A stretch of 6,279 nucleotides of DNA from Bacteroidales bacterium UBA5281 (GCA_002410555.1 DHSR01000005.1:1-6279), one strand, 5' to 3'. Counted from the first letter of the stretch, positions 1 through 6,279 are shown. The notes: a model not told the origin generated them from the letters alone. Made by a program: numbers and translations.

Positions 1-483
1 AAAGGAGTTAGACCATCTCACTTACACAACTTAAGAACAACCAGGAAAACCCTTTGAAAGACAAACCTACATGCCCTAAAGTGCATTTTTATCCAAACAA
101 CAAATCGTTGGTTCTAAACCATTATTTTTACCACTTCCCTTTTTTCTTATTTCAAATCGACTTTGCATTTAAAATCTTCATCAAGAGGGTAAAAATAGTG
201 ATAAAATAACAAAAAGTCAATTTTATTATGAACAATCCTGAACCTTAACGATTGTTTTTTGAACCATTTTTTATATTAATATACTAAGTTTGGAAAAAGT
301 AACTCATTATCATATGTTTAATCATCACTTATGTATCATTTTTTTTAAAAAACAACTTACAATAATAGAATTTTAAATATTCAAACTGTAAACAAGTTTA
401 TATTTTTATAATAAATTAGAAGATTAAGATTTTTCACAGACTCTAAGCAGCCATTATTCACTATTACGCTTTGAGCTATTTCA
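1..483. other. AT-rich gene-free stretch
   Basis: No convincing coding region is visible on either strand. The open stretches are short, lack a plausible start, and are rich in Phe, Lys and Asn codons, as expected of random AT-rich DNA. Base composition is clearly more AT-rich than in the genes to the right, with long A and T runs around 340-353 and 390-420. The only structured site I can point to is a weak hairpin followed by T residues at 231-260, listed separately. The left window edge may cut a gene, but the frame open at position 1 closes at 55-57 after 18 codons and resembles nothing I know. The stretch would serve as the 3' flank of the minus-strand glycosyltransferase gene. No strong terminator is visible directly after that gene's stop. 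Confidence 0.6.
231..260 (+). terminator. weak terminator-like hairpin
   Basis: AACAATC (231-237) and GATTGTT (250-256) form a perfect 7-bp inverted repeat around a 12-nt loop. It is followed directly by T residues (T run 255-260), the layout of a rho-independent terminator read on the plus strand. Only two of the seven pairs are G-C and the surroundings are very AT-rich, so chance is a real alternative. It could end a plus-strand transcript entering from the left of the window. Confidence 0.25.
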
Positions 484-1896
484 TTAATTTTCTGCTTTTC
501 TTTTGAGCATTACATATCTTGTTAAATTCATACCTACTATTTCATAATTTCCAGACACATGCTTATTCATATTGCTGTTTCTTTCCAGAAGATAGTAATT
601 ATGTTCATTATCACTATCCAAACTTACATATCCAACCCTGCACATATAGGCAACCAAACTCCAATCCGACCATAGCTCTCTGGTGGTACCAATAACGGTT
701 CCTTCGGGTACAACATTTGAAATAGCGTATATGTCCATTAACTTTTCTTTATCTCTGGAAAATTTTCCAAAGCGGAGAACTGAAAATAGTAATACTATGC
801 CCAGTAATAATAAAGATGCTCTATTTATCCATCTAAGAACAGCACGTGATGAAGCATCAATAATTCTCTTCAGAAAGGGCAGCAGCAGAATACTGATTGT
901 CAAAACGTAAAATGGAATGGAAGGAATTAAATAAAACTTACGCTGTTTGAGGGAAATTATTAATGGAATGGAAGCGGTAATGGCGATCAGAATGAAAATA
1001 AATGCCTTTTTATCCTTTATAAAATCAAGTCTTTTGGTATTCACCCATTCCCGGATTGTGAAATAAACAAGCAATGCTATTGGCAGAGAAAGCTCTATAA
1101 GAAGGTTCAACAGAATAGTAAACCGGTTATTGGTGGTTATCTCTCTCTCATTATTCAAGGCCGGGATGAGTTGCTGCTCAAAATAGAGTATTATGTTTTG
1201 TTTTAATTCAGGAAACGCAATGGATAAGCCGTATGAGATAAAAAGGATAAACAATATTAGATAAACAGCATACCGCACCGCATATCTGTTTGATTTGTAA
1301 ACCACACCATATATCACGGGAACAAGAATGGGATATAAGCCGGCAGGGCCTTTGGAAAGGAATGCCAGTACGATCAAAATACCGCCGGGCAGTAGGTATA
1401 AAACCTTTTTTTCTTTTAATGATTTCAAAATAAAAAATACAGCAAAAAGGGTGAATACTCCCATCGTATTTTCAAGCAGATTATTTTTATATGACCAGGA
1501 AACCAAGGGTATAGACAACCATAAAAGAACCGGCAGCCAGTCATATTTTTTGAACTCTATGGTATCATTTACCAATCTCCAGCATTGTGTTATTCCTATT
1601 ACTGTGAGTATAGCAATGCACAGGCTAAAAATTCTTTCTGTATAAAACGCATCCCCGAATAGTTTAAAAAAACCGGATTGTACAATAAAAACCAATGGCG
1701 GGTGCTCATGAAATTCTGGATACAGGATTTTGGTGTAATGGGGATTAAAGAAACTGCCATATCCATTTGCCATGTTTTTTGAAATAGCAGCATAGGTGAT
1801 GCCATCTAAGAACATGCCGTCCTGTACTAAGGCTGGGATCAACAAACTTACAAAAACTGTTATGGTTAAAATCCAATATATGCTATGCTTTTTCAT
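484..1896 (-). CDS. GT39-like (ArnT/PMT-type) membrane glycosyltransferase
   Basis: Polytopic inner-membrane protein of 470 residues, predicted to move a sugar from a polyprenyl-phosphate donor to a lipid, glycan or protein acceptor on the periplasmic side. Family hallmarks are visible. After the first membrane helix (about 5-24) comes an acidic loop with D26 and D31 (MFLDGITYAAISKNM), the place of the catalytic Asp in ArnT/PMT enzymes. It is followed by HEHPPLVF (63-70), ERIFS (87-91), NNLLEN (138-143), LSKGPAGLYP (180-189) and KQRKFYLIPSIPFY (317-330). About 10-11 hydrophobic helices run to residue 375. The last 95 residues are a soluble tail, shorter than in ArnT. The start is well fixed: an in-frame TAA lies at 1921-1923 with no other ATG between. 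No Shine-Dalgarno is visible, as is usual in Bacteroidota. The gene stands alone, with no glycan-synthesis neighbour to suggest its acceptor. The family call is solid; donor and acceptor are unknown. Confidence 0.88.
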   Translation of the reverse strand: MKKHSIYWILTITVFVSLLIPALVQDGMFLDGITYAAISKNMANGYGSFFNPHYTKILYPEFHEHPPLVFIVQSGFFKLFGDAFYTERIFSLCIAILTVIGITQCWRLVNDTIEFKKYDWLPVLLWLSIPLVSWSYKNNLLENTMGVFTLFAVFFILKSLKEKKVLYLLPGGILIVLAFLSKGPAGLYPILVPVIYGVVYKSNRYAVRYAVYLILFILFISYGLSIAFPELKQNIILYFEQQLIPALNNEREITTNNRFTILLNLLIELSLPIALLVYFTIREWVNTKRLDFIKDKKAFIFILIAITASIPLIISLKQRKFYLIPSIPFYVLTISILLLPFLKRIIDASSRAVLRWINRASLLLLGIVLLFSVLRFGKFSRDKEKLMDIYAISNVVPEGTVIGTTRELWSDWSLVAYMCRVGYVSLDSDNEHNYYLLERNSNMNKHVSGNYEIVGMNLTRYVMLKRKAEN

Positions 1897-2115
1897 TGTT
1901 GTGATACTGATATTTTGGTTTTACCGGTGGACGAATCTTGTAAACAATGCTTCCCTGTGGAGATATGGATTATTTCAACATCTTTTTATTTCAGAAGAGA
2001 GTATGCTTGGCAAAAAACAACCCACGGTTATGTCAATCTTCCAACAAACGAATATATAAAGTTTTTCAATAGTGACCAGATAAATTTAAGATATCCATCG
2101 CTTCGATCTGAATGA
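1885..2115 (+). pseudogene. possible small or remnant ORF with a CxxC motif
   Basis: A 76-codon plus-strand frame overlaps the first bases of the divergent glycosyltransferase gene and ends in TGA at 2113-2115. Near its start it reads ILVLPVDESCKQCF, a hydrophobic strand leading into a CxxC pair, which faintly recalls thiol-redox or small metal-binding proteins. The rest (for example YVNLPTNEYIKFFNSDQINL) is protein-like in composition. Against it: a second plus frame and a minus frame across 1930-2110 are also partly open, there is no ribosome-binding site, and the likely ATG lies inside the neighbouring gene. It may be the tail of a lost gene rather than a working one. I do not recognise a family and give no function. 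Confidence 0.2.
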
Positions 2116-2202
2116 CAGAATTATTATACTATTTTAGGTGGATTTGGCTGGATGAAGTGATGAGTCTTTGTCATGAAGCAGAGTTAAATTTGCCTCTAAG
2201 GA

Positions 2203-2428
2203 GAGCCTGCTGAAAAACTAATATGTCATTGGATACCAGTTTGGTAATGCTATATTTTTAGGTAAATGCAATGCTTTTCCAGGTATACGTCCACATTCCA
2301 TGCTTCTGTATTACAGTGGTCTATACCTAAAAAAGAGCCGCGAAATATTTGTATAAATGCATGTTTATTGATTTTCGGAGGTGCAGAGCACCCAAATATA
2401 AAAAGGTTGTAAGTTTTTCAGCATGCCC
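2203..2428. mobile_element. MITE-like element with terminal inverted repeats
   Basis: The ends match as inverted repeats. The left end GAGCCTGCTGAAAAACT (2203-2219) and the reverse complement of the right end, GGGCATGCTGAAAAACT (2428 back to 2412), agree at 15 of 17 positions, with the core TGCTGAAAAACT identical. The flanks taagga (2197-2202) and taatga (2429-2434) agree at 5 of 6 bases and could be a worn target-site duplication. The 226-bp interior has its own imperfect hairpin: GGTATA-cgt-CCAC (2282-2294) pairs with GTGG-tc-TATACC (2316-2327). No frame long enough for a transposase is present. The TGCTGAAAAACT end resembles termini I associate with DDE insertion sequences of the IS1182/IS5 kind, but I cannot confirm the family. 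Best read as a non-autonomous miniature element or an internally deleted IS that needs a transposase in trans. Confidence 0.6.
2282..2327. repeat. internal hairpin of the MITE-like element
   Basis: The imperfect inverted repeat GGTATA-cgt-CCAC / GTGG-tc-TATACC encloses a 21-nt apex that holds a second small inverted repeat, CTGTA-t-TACAG (2306-2316), overlapping the outer right arm by one base. An alternative pairing exists: TTTTTAGGTA (2255-2264) is the exact reverse complement of TACCTAAAAA (2324-2333). Together with the terminal repeats, this makes the whole element self-complementary at several nested levels, so a transcript or single strand could fold extensively. Confidence 0.5.
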
Positions 2429-2745
2429 TAATGAAATTTTTTCTGTCTAACGCTGAAAATAATAGATGCGTCCGGTATAAAAACTATTTTTTCACCAATT
2501 ACATCCCGCTCAGGTTTATTCATTGATATAAACAATCCACTATGTCCTGGATCAATGCTTATGATCTGATTTTACGTGGATAAAGCCAACAAGATCAATA
2601 TTTTTATTAATTTCATCCCGAAAAAATTCTTCTATACTCTTTTGTTGATTTCATTGTCGCGGATGAGCGTCTTTTCAAATTAAAAATGCGCATAGATAGT
2701 ACCATTAAACATGAGCATTTGTTGGCTAACCAATATATCGTTTAA
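2428..2745 (-). pseudogene. decayed gene remnant, family unknown
   Basis: Read on the minus strand, three consecutive pieces look protein-like but lie in two frames. The upstream piece, about 2745 to 2644 (ILVSQQMLMFNGTIYAHF, one TAA at 2680-2682, then FEKTLIRDNEIN), passes into the other frame (IEEFFRDEINKNIDLVGF and then IHVKS, within 2653-2552). That passes back into the first frame (IISIDPGHSGL, then KPERDVIGEKIVFIPDASII), which ends in TAG at 2430-2428. Two frame changes and one stop would explain the loss of a continuous gene. A separate 62-codon reading from ATG 2616 with an internal TAA at 2574-2572 is also possible. The stop lies exactly at the edge of the MITE-like element. I cannot assign a family, and the splicing of frames is an inference. 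Confidence 0.35.
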
Positions 2746-2760
2746 TCAAATAATTAAATC

Positions 2761-3453
2761 ATGAAAACTTTAGGGCTGATCGGTGGCATGAGTTGGGAAT
2801 CATCTATCGATTATTACAAATTGATCAATGAAAAGACGAGGGCCATGTCTGGCGGTCATCATTCCTGTAAAAGTCTGCTATATACCGTTGATTTTGATGA
2901 CATTGTCAAGTTACAACATGAAGAAAGGTGGCAGGAACTGGATGTAATGATGGCAGATGCTGCAAAACTACTTGAAGACGCTGGCGCTGATCTCATCATA
3001 CTGTGTACCAACACCATGCATCTGTGTACTCCAGCCATCCGGGCAAGAATATCCATTCCTTTCTTACATATTGCAGAAGCTACCGGTCAGGCAATTACTG
3101 AACGACAGTTGAAAAAAGTTGGGCTGCTTGGTACAAAGTTTACCATGGAAAAAGATTTTTACAAGGCTGTTCTGCAAGAAAAATTCAGTATAGAGATAAT
3201 TATTCCTGAAGAAGAGGAGAGAACACAGATACATCGAATCATTTATGATGAACTGGTACATGGCATCATTAAGCATGAATCGCGTGAGGTGTATAAAAAA
3301 ATTATCCGCAACTTGCAGCAATCTGGTGCTGAGGGAGTTATACTGGGGTGTACCGAAATTCCTTTATTGATTTCTAATGCCGATGTAAACATTCCGACCT
3401 TCAATACCACACATCTTCATGCATGGAAAGCAGTAGAGTGGCTGTTGAAATAA
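2761..3453 (+). CDS. ygeA: broad-specificity amino-acid racemase, YgeA type (Asp/Glu racemase family)
   Basis: Cytosolic, cofactor-independent racemase of 230 residues, the same length as E. coli YgeA, whose start (MKTIGLLGGMSWES) nearly equals this one (MKTLGLIGGMSWES). The family inverts the alpha-carbon of amino acids with two cysteines acting as the acid-base pair. Both are present: C82 in LCTNTMH (81-87) and C197 in GCTEI (196-200), one per lobe of the pseudo-symmetric fold. FLHIAEATGQAI (101-112) and LLGTKFTMEKDFY (122-134) also match YgeA closely. E. coli YgeA acts on amino acids such as homoserine and others rather than strictly on aspartate, so substrate should not be read from the family name. 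The start is fixed by an in-frame TAA at 2755-2757, two codons upstream. No clear Shine-Dalgarno or full promoter is visible. The next gene on the strand begins 153 bp downstream, so a shared transcript is possible but not shown. Confidence 0.92.
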   Translation: MKTLGLIGGMSWESSIDYYKLINEKTRAMSGGHHSCKSLLYTVDFDDIVKLQHEERWQELDVMMADAAKLLEDAGADLIILCTNTMHLCTPAIRARISIPFLHIAEATGQAITERQLKKVGLLGTKFTMEKDFYKAVLQEKFSIEIIIPEEEERTQIHRIIYDELVHGIIKHESREVYKKIIRNLQQSGAEGVILGCTEIPLLISNADVNIPTFNTTHLHAWKAVEWLLK

Positions 3454-3606
3454 ACAGGATTTTCATTTAACGATCTTTATAGCCAGCAAGTGTTGATTTT
3501 TCGCAGCTTTCATTCAGACAATCCACTTATGAGACATGTGTCATTAAATAAATTGCTTTTATAAAAACACCCCGCCTGTTGCATTGTTATTACTTCCACT
3601 TAAAAG

Positions 3607-5025
3607 ATGAAAATTCTACTCACCGGTGCAACCGGCTATATTGGTAAGCGACTGTTACCTGTTCTTGTTGAAGCGGGACACGAAGTAATTTGTTGTGTGC
3701 GGGATTCCAAAAGGTTTCATGCACCCGTTTCCCTGCAGCAAAACATTCAGGTCATAGAAATGGATTTGCTTGAGAAGGATTCACTTCAACACATCCCTGC
3801 TGATATTGATGGCGCGTACTATCTGGTACACTCAATGTCAGCTTCCGCTGATTATGAAGAAATGGAACGGCAATCTGCCATTAACTTCCGGGAGGCACTG
3901 GCGACAACCAATGTTAAACATGTTATTTACCTGGGAGGCATCATTAACGAAACTGAGCTGTCAACCCACCTGGCTTCACGCAAAAGGGTAGAAGAGGAAC
4001 TCAGCAAAGGCAACTATCATTTTACCGCACTAAGAGCGGGAATAATCATAGGTTCGGGTAGTGCTTCTTTTGAAATCATTCGCGACCTGGTGGAGAAATT
4101 ACCTGTAATGATAGCTCCGCGTTGGTTAAAAACAAAATGCCAGCCGGTTGCCATATCAGATGTTGTTGCTTTTCTGACAAAAACCCTTTTCAATAGTCAG
4201 ACTTATGATCGGGATTTCGATATTGGTGGCCCGGACATTCTAACTTACAAACAAATGTTGCTGACTTTTGCCCGGGTCAGGAATCTGAAAAGAAGCATTT
4301 TCGTGGTACCTGTAATGACCCCTCGTTTATCCTCCTATTGGTTGTATTTTGTTACTTCAACTTCTTATCGCCTGGCAGTAGCTTTGGTGGATAGCATGAA
4401 AGTAGAAGTAATCTGCCGGAACAACAATTTGAGTAATATATTAAATATAAACCCTTTAAATTATGAGAAGGCGCTCAAAAGAGCATTTAGCAAGATTGTA
4501 AGCAATGCCATTGTCTCCAGTTGGAAAGATGCCTATGCAAGCAGTGGCATCCGCACCAACATTTCTGATTTTATAGAAGTGCCAACCCATGGCTGTTTTG
4601 TGGATATGCGTACGGCAGAAGTTTCAGACCGCATGGCGGGTATTGATAAAATATGGCGTATTGGAGGCAACACCGGCTGGTATTACGGTAACCGCTTGTG
4701 GCAACTCAGAGGATTTTTCGATAAGTTATCCGGTGGAGTTGGATTACGGAGGGGCCGCACCAATGCGGATTCCATATATGCAGGAGATGCCCTCGACTTC
4801 TGGAGGGTATTATACAGCGACAGAAAAGAGGGTCGTTTATTGCTCTTTGCGGAAATGAAATTACCCGGAGAGGCATGGCTGGAATTTAAATTCAATGACA
4901 ACAAATTGACTCAAACGGCTACATTTCGGCCCCTGGGGCTTTGGGGCAGGCTTTACTGGTATTCAGTCTTACCTTTCCATGGCTTTATCTTCCGGGGAAT
5001 GCTGCGTAAACTGGCGGAAAAATAA
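3607..5025 (+). CDS. atypical SDR oxidoreductase with C-terminal DUF2867 domain
   Basis: Two-domain protein of 472 residues. Residues 1 to about 290 form an NAD(P)-binding Rossmann fold of the NmrA-like/atypical SDR kind. The nucleotide loop GATGYIG (7-13) follows the first strand, VIEMDLLEKDS (49-59) fits the adenine-side loop, and LGGI plus SRKRVEEEL (109-112, 124-132) replaces the classical YxxxK catalytic pair. IGGPDILTYKQM (206-217) matches the C-terminal part of such SDRs. Residues about 330-468 are DUF2867: GNTGWYYGNRLWQLRG (354-369), GGVGLRRGR (376-384), GDALDFWRV (393-401), AEMKLPGEAWLEF (415-427) and GLWGRLYWYSVLPFHGFIF (444-462). The fusion is a recognised architecture, but its substrate is not known; the aromatic-rich C-terminal domain suggests a hydrophobic ligand (inference). 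The start is fixed by an in-frame TAA at 3601-3603. It is convergent with the next gene, with 25 bp between stops. Confidence 0.9.
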   Translation: MKILLTGATGYIGKRLLPVLVEAGHEVICCVRDSKRFHAPVSLQQNIQVIEMDLLEKDSLQHIPADIDGAYYLVHSMSASADYEEMERQSAINFREALATTNVKHVIYLGGIINETELSTHLASRKRVEEELSKGNYHFTALRAGIIIGSGSASFEIIRDLVEKLPVMIAPRWLKTKCQPVAISDVVAFLTKTLFNSQTYDRDFDIGGPDILTYKQMLLTFARVRNLKRSIFVVPVMTPRLSSYWLYFVTSTSYRLAVALVDSMKVEVICRNNNLSNILNINPLNYEKALKRAFSKIVSNAIVSSWKDAYASSGIRTNISDFIEVPTHGCFVDMRTAEVSDRMAGIDKIWRIGGNTGWYYGNRLWQLRGFFDKLSGGVGLRRGRTNADSIYAGDALDFWRVLYSDRKEGRLLLFAEMKLPGEAWLEFKFNDNKLTQTATFRPLGLWGRLYWYSVLPFHGFIFRGMLRKLAEK

Positions 5026-5030
5026 TATTA

Positions 5031-5042
5031 GTTTGCACAAAC
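5031..5042. terminator. weak inverted repeat between convergent stops
   Basis: GTTT-gcac-AAAC lies in the 25-bp gap between the stop of the SDR gene and the stop of the convergent PLP-enzyme gene. Flanking ATTA (5027-5030) and TTAAT (5045-5049) could lengthen the stem across a bulge. It sits where a shared bidirectional terminator would be expected, but it has few G-C pairs and no long T run. Low confidence. Confidence 0.2.
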
Positions 5043-5050
5043 CATTAATC

Positions 5051-6106
5051 TCATTTTCTCATCAAATCTACGGTAAGGCAGGAGTGTACCGGAATAACAG
5101 CAACCATGTCGCCTGGTTTTAACTGCTGCGCCCACATACTTTGAGTGCTAAAGATGCCATGTTCCTGCGACAATCTGCTTAAATGATCTTTTCCTTCAGG
5201 CGACAGCCATTTCCCCTCTTTAAAGGGAACCACCAGACCAAAGTTTAAAGTTCCATCATTATCTAAAAGAAATTCTTTGGAAAGATGAACCGCTCCGCAT
5301 TGCAACAATGCTTCATTCCGCTTTGGATATACTGAAATTACCGGACAAACAACCGCCGCCGCAATGTGCTCAAAGCGACAGCTTCCCAAACGCAATTGCA
5401 TCAGGTCGTAATACACAAAATTACCGGGACGAAGTTCGTCCAGTCCGGTAAAGTCGCTGGCCAGGCTGGCTGTTGGGGTATCACCTGCAGAAGCCAGTAT
5501 GCCAGGGAATCGACTGAAATACCTTTGCTTTAATCCGGCTAACAGGGCCGAAGACCGTTTATGTATTTCCAGGATTTCCTCAACACTATGGGCATGATAG
5601 GTTTCACCGGCATGGGTGAGAAAACCCTTAAATACGAGCAAAGGATGTTGAGCAATACCAAGAATAGCATCCATCTTCTCAGTTTCGCCGGCCTTAATTC
5701 CCGCACGCCCGTATCCGGTATCTGTTTTAATGAAAAAACCCATCCGCTGTTTTATTGTGGCTGACAATACTGCTGCCTGCTGCGGCATATCCATGACCAC
5801 ATTCAGATTTACGCTTTGAGCTAGAGAATTTATTGCCTCTGTCTCATGCACGTTTAGCGGGAAAGCAATGGTAATGTCCTCCCATCCTGCAGCTGCAAAC
5901 ATCCGGGCCATCTTCACTGACGAAACAGTAATTGCTGTGATGCCTTCATCCTTAAACCATCTGGCGGTATTAAGGGATTGATGTGTCTTATAATGCGGTC
6001 TGAATAGTAATCCATGCATCCGCATTTTCTTAGCCATATGGCGGATGTTCTGCCGGCTGATGCTTTCGCTTATTAGCAAAGCAGGATAGGTGTCAATGTG
6101 TTCCAT
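5051..6106 (-). CDS. PLP-dependent D-threonine aldolase / D-serine dehydratase-like enzyme
   Basis: Cytosolic fold-type III PLP enzyme of 351 residues, a usual length for the family. The N-terminal alanine-racemase-like barrel carries RPHYKTH (36-42), where K40 should form the Schiff base with PLP. FFIKTDTGYGRAGI (124-137) and FLTHAGETY (162-170) line the cofactor site, and SAGDTPT (206-212) should bind the phosphate. The C-terminal domain has ELRPGNFVYYDLMQLRLGS (224-242) and, near the end, PVHSC (339-343), whose H341 and C343 match the metal ligands of D-serine dehydratase and D-threonine aldolase. The family either splits D-beta-hydroxy amino acids to glycine and aldehyde or dehydrates D-serine; the sequence does not decide which. 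The frame stays open to a TTG at 6253, but I choose ATG 6106: MEHIDTYPALL matches the usual family start, and the extra 49 codons run through a palindrome and begin inside a promoter-like motif. Converges with the SDR gene. Confidence 0.88.
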   Translation of the reverse strand: MEHIDTYPALLISESISRQNIRHMAKKMRMHGLLFRPHYKTHQSLNTARWFKDEGITAITVSSVKMARMFAAAGWEDITIAFPLNVHETEAINSLAQSVNLNVVMDMPQQAAVLSATIKQRMGFFIKTDTGYGRAGIKAGETEKMDAILGIAQHPLLVFKGFLTHAGETYHAHSVEEILEIHKRSSALLAGLKQRYFSRFPGILASAGDTPTASLASDFTGLDELRPGNFVYYDLMQLRLGSCRFEHIAAAVVCPVISVYPKRNEALLQCGAVHLSKEFLLDNDGTLNFGLVVPFKEGKWLSPEGKDHLSRLSQEHGIFSTQSMWAQQLKPGDMVAVIPVHSCLTVDLMRK

Positions 6107-6166
6107 ATTTATCGCGATAAAGATAACTGTTGTTCCTTTACAGTAAACCAAAAAAGCAGGATTTAG

Positions 6167-6223
6167 CTCCCTTGCAGCACTTGCCCTCACCTCAAGGAGA
6201 GGGTGAAGCATGAGTAAAGGGAG
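6167..6223. repeat. palindromic element in the leader of the PLP-enzyme gene
   Basis: The inner hairpin CCCTCACC-TCAA-GGAGAGGG (6184-6203) pairs at 7 of 8 positions with one A-A mismatch. An outer pair of arms, CTCCCTT (6167-6173) and AAGGGAG (6217-6223), is a perfect 7-bp inverted repeat, so the element forms nested arms over 57 bp. It is far more GC-rich than the surrounding leader. Short CCCTC/GAGGG palindromes of this kind look like dispersed intergenic repeats of Bacteroidota, though I cannot check copy number here. Within the mRNA leader it could form a stable stem about 60-80 nt upstream of the start codon. Confidence 0.5.
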
Positions 6224-6250
6224 ATACTTTGAGCCATGCGTAATCATCAG

Positions 6251-6257
6251 CAAAGTA
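6251..6257 (-). promoter_or_regulatory. Bacteroidota -7 promoter element (TACTTTG)
   Basis: On the minus strand TACTTTG agrees with the TAnnTTTG -7 consensus of the primary sigma factor of Bacteroidota. The matching -33 TTTG would fall at or just past the right window edge, so it cannot be checked. Transcription from here would begin near 6243-6246 and give a leader of about 140 nt before ATG 6106. The element overlaps the TTG at 6251-6253 that opens the long version of the downstream frame, which argues against that start. Confidence 0.4.
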
Positions 6258-6279
6258 CAAATATCAGAACTCCTGACCT

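Noticed and set aside
397..420. AT-only inverted repeat TTATA-tttt-TATAA
   Set aside because: Entirely A/T and expected by chance in DNA of this composition; no function can be argued.
1796..2059. 87-codon plus-strand frame overlapping the glycosyltransferase start
   Set aside because: Its first third is antisense to the well-supported glycosyltransferase N-terminus. The rest competes with two other partly open frames and shows no recognisable motif.
2014..2112. Minus-strand open stretch that might extend upstream of the glycosyltransferase
   Set aside because: It is about 30 codons, has no start codon, and is closed by TAA before the gene. The in-frame TAA at 1921-1923 separates it from the transferase.
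2181..2195. TAAATTTG match to the -7 promoter consensus on the plus strand
   Set aside because: The only upstream TTTG is 14-15 bp away, too close for the usual spacing of about 19, and nothing is encoded directly downstream.
2253..2411. 52-codon open minus-strand stretch inside the MITE-like element
   Set aside because: It has no start near its 5' end and runs across the internal hairpin, where self-complementary DNA gives misleading open frames. It shows no transposase motif that I recognise.
2551..2568. IDPGH stretch in the decayed frame, recalling N-acetylmuramoyl-L-alanine amidases
   Set aside because: Only five residues match, the following residues do not fit the amidase domain, and the stretch lies close to the end of the reading frame rather than at the start of a domain.
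6107..6253. N-terminal 49-codon extension of the PLP enzyme starting at TTG 6253
   Set aside because: The TTG lies inside a TACTTTG promoter-like motif, the extension is translated from a palindromic repeat, and its residues do not resemble the family N-terminus, which begins well at ATG 6106.

Overview
The window looks like chromosomal DNA of a member of the Bacteroidota, probably near the Chitinophagia/Sphingobacteriia. This is inferred from several signs: moderately AT-rich genes, very AT-rich gaps, start codons without Shine-Dalgarno sequences, a TAnnTTTG-type -7 element upstream of the last gene, and the gene types present. No rRNA, tRNA, CRISPR array or complete transposase was seen.

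Layout. (1) Positions 1-483 are a very AT-rich stretch without a convincing gene, holding only one weak terminator-like hairpin. (2) 484-1896 (minus) encodes a polytopic membrane glycosyltransferase of the ArnT/PMT (GT39-like) type. (3) 1897-2760 is an 864-bp gap that looks like a small graveyard. It holds a short plus-strand frame with a CxxC motif, a 226-bp element with terminal inverted repeats and an internal hairpin (a MITE or internally deleted IS, 2203-2428), and a decayed minus-strand gene remnant (about 2428-2745) whose stop codon abuts the element. (4) 2761-3453 (plus) encodes a YgeA-type broad-specificity amino-acid racemase. (5) 3607-5025 (plus) encodes an atypical SDR fused to a C-terminal DUF2867 domain. 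(6) 5051-6106 (minus) is convergent with it and encodes a PLP-dependent D-threonine aldolase/D-serine dehydratase-like enzyme. Its long leader (about 6107-6245) carries a palindromic element and follows a good -7 promoter motif.

How the genes might work together. Two of the four intact genes act on amino-acid stereoisomers: a cofactor-independent racemase and a PLP enzyme whose family cleaves or deaminates D-beta-hydroxy amino acids. They are about 1.6 kb apart on opposite strands, so a shared D-amino-acid role is an inference from proximity, not from an operon. The SDR-DUF2867 protein and the glycosyltransferase have no evident link to that chemistry. The four main genes belong to known families. 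The less explained material is the non-coding or decayed DNA between 1897 and 2760 and the palindromic leader near 6170-6225.
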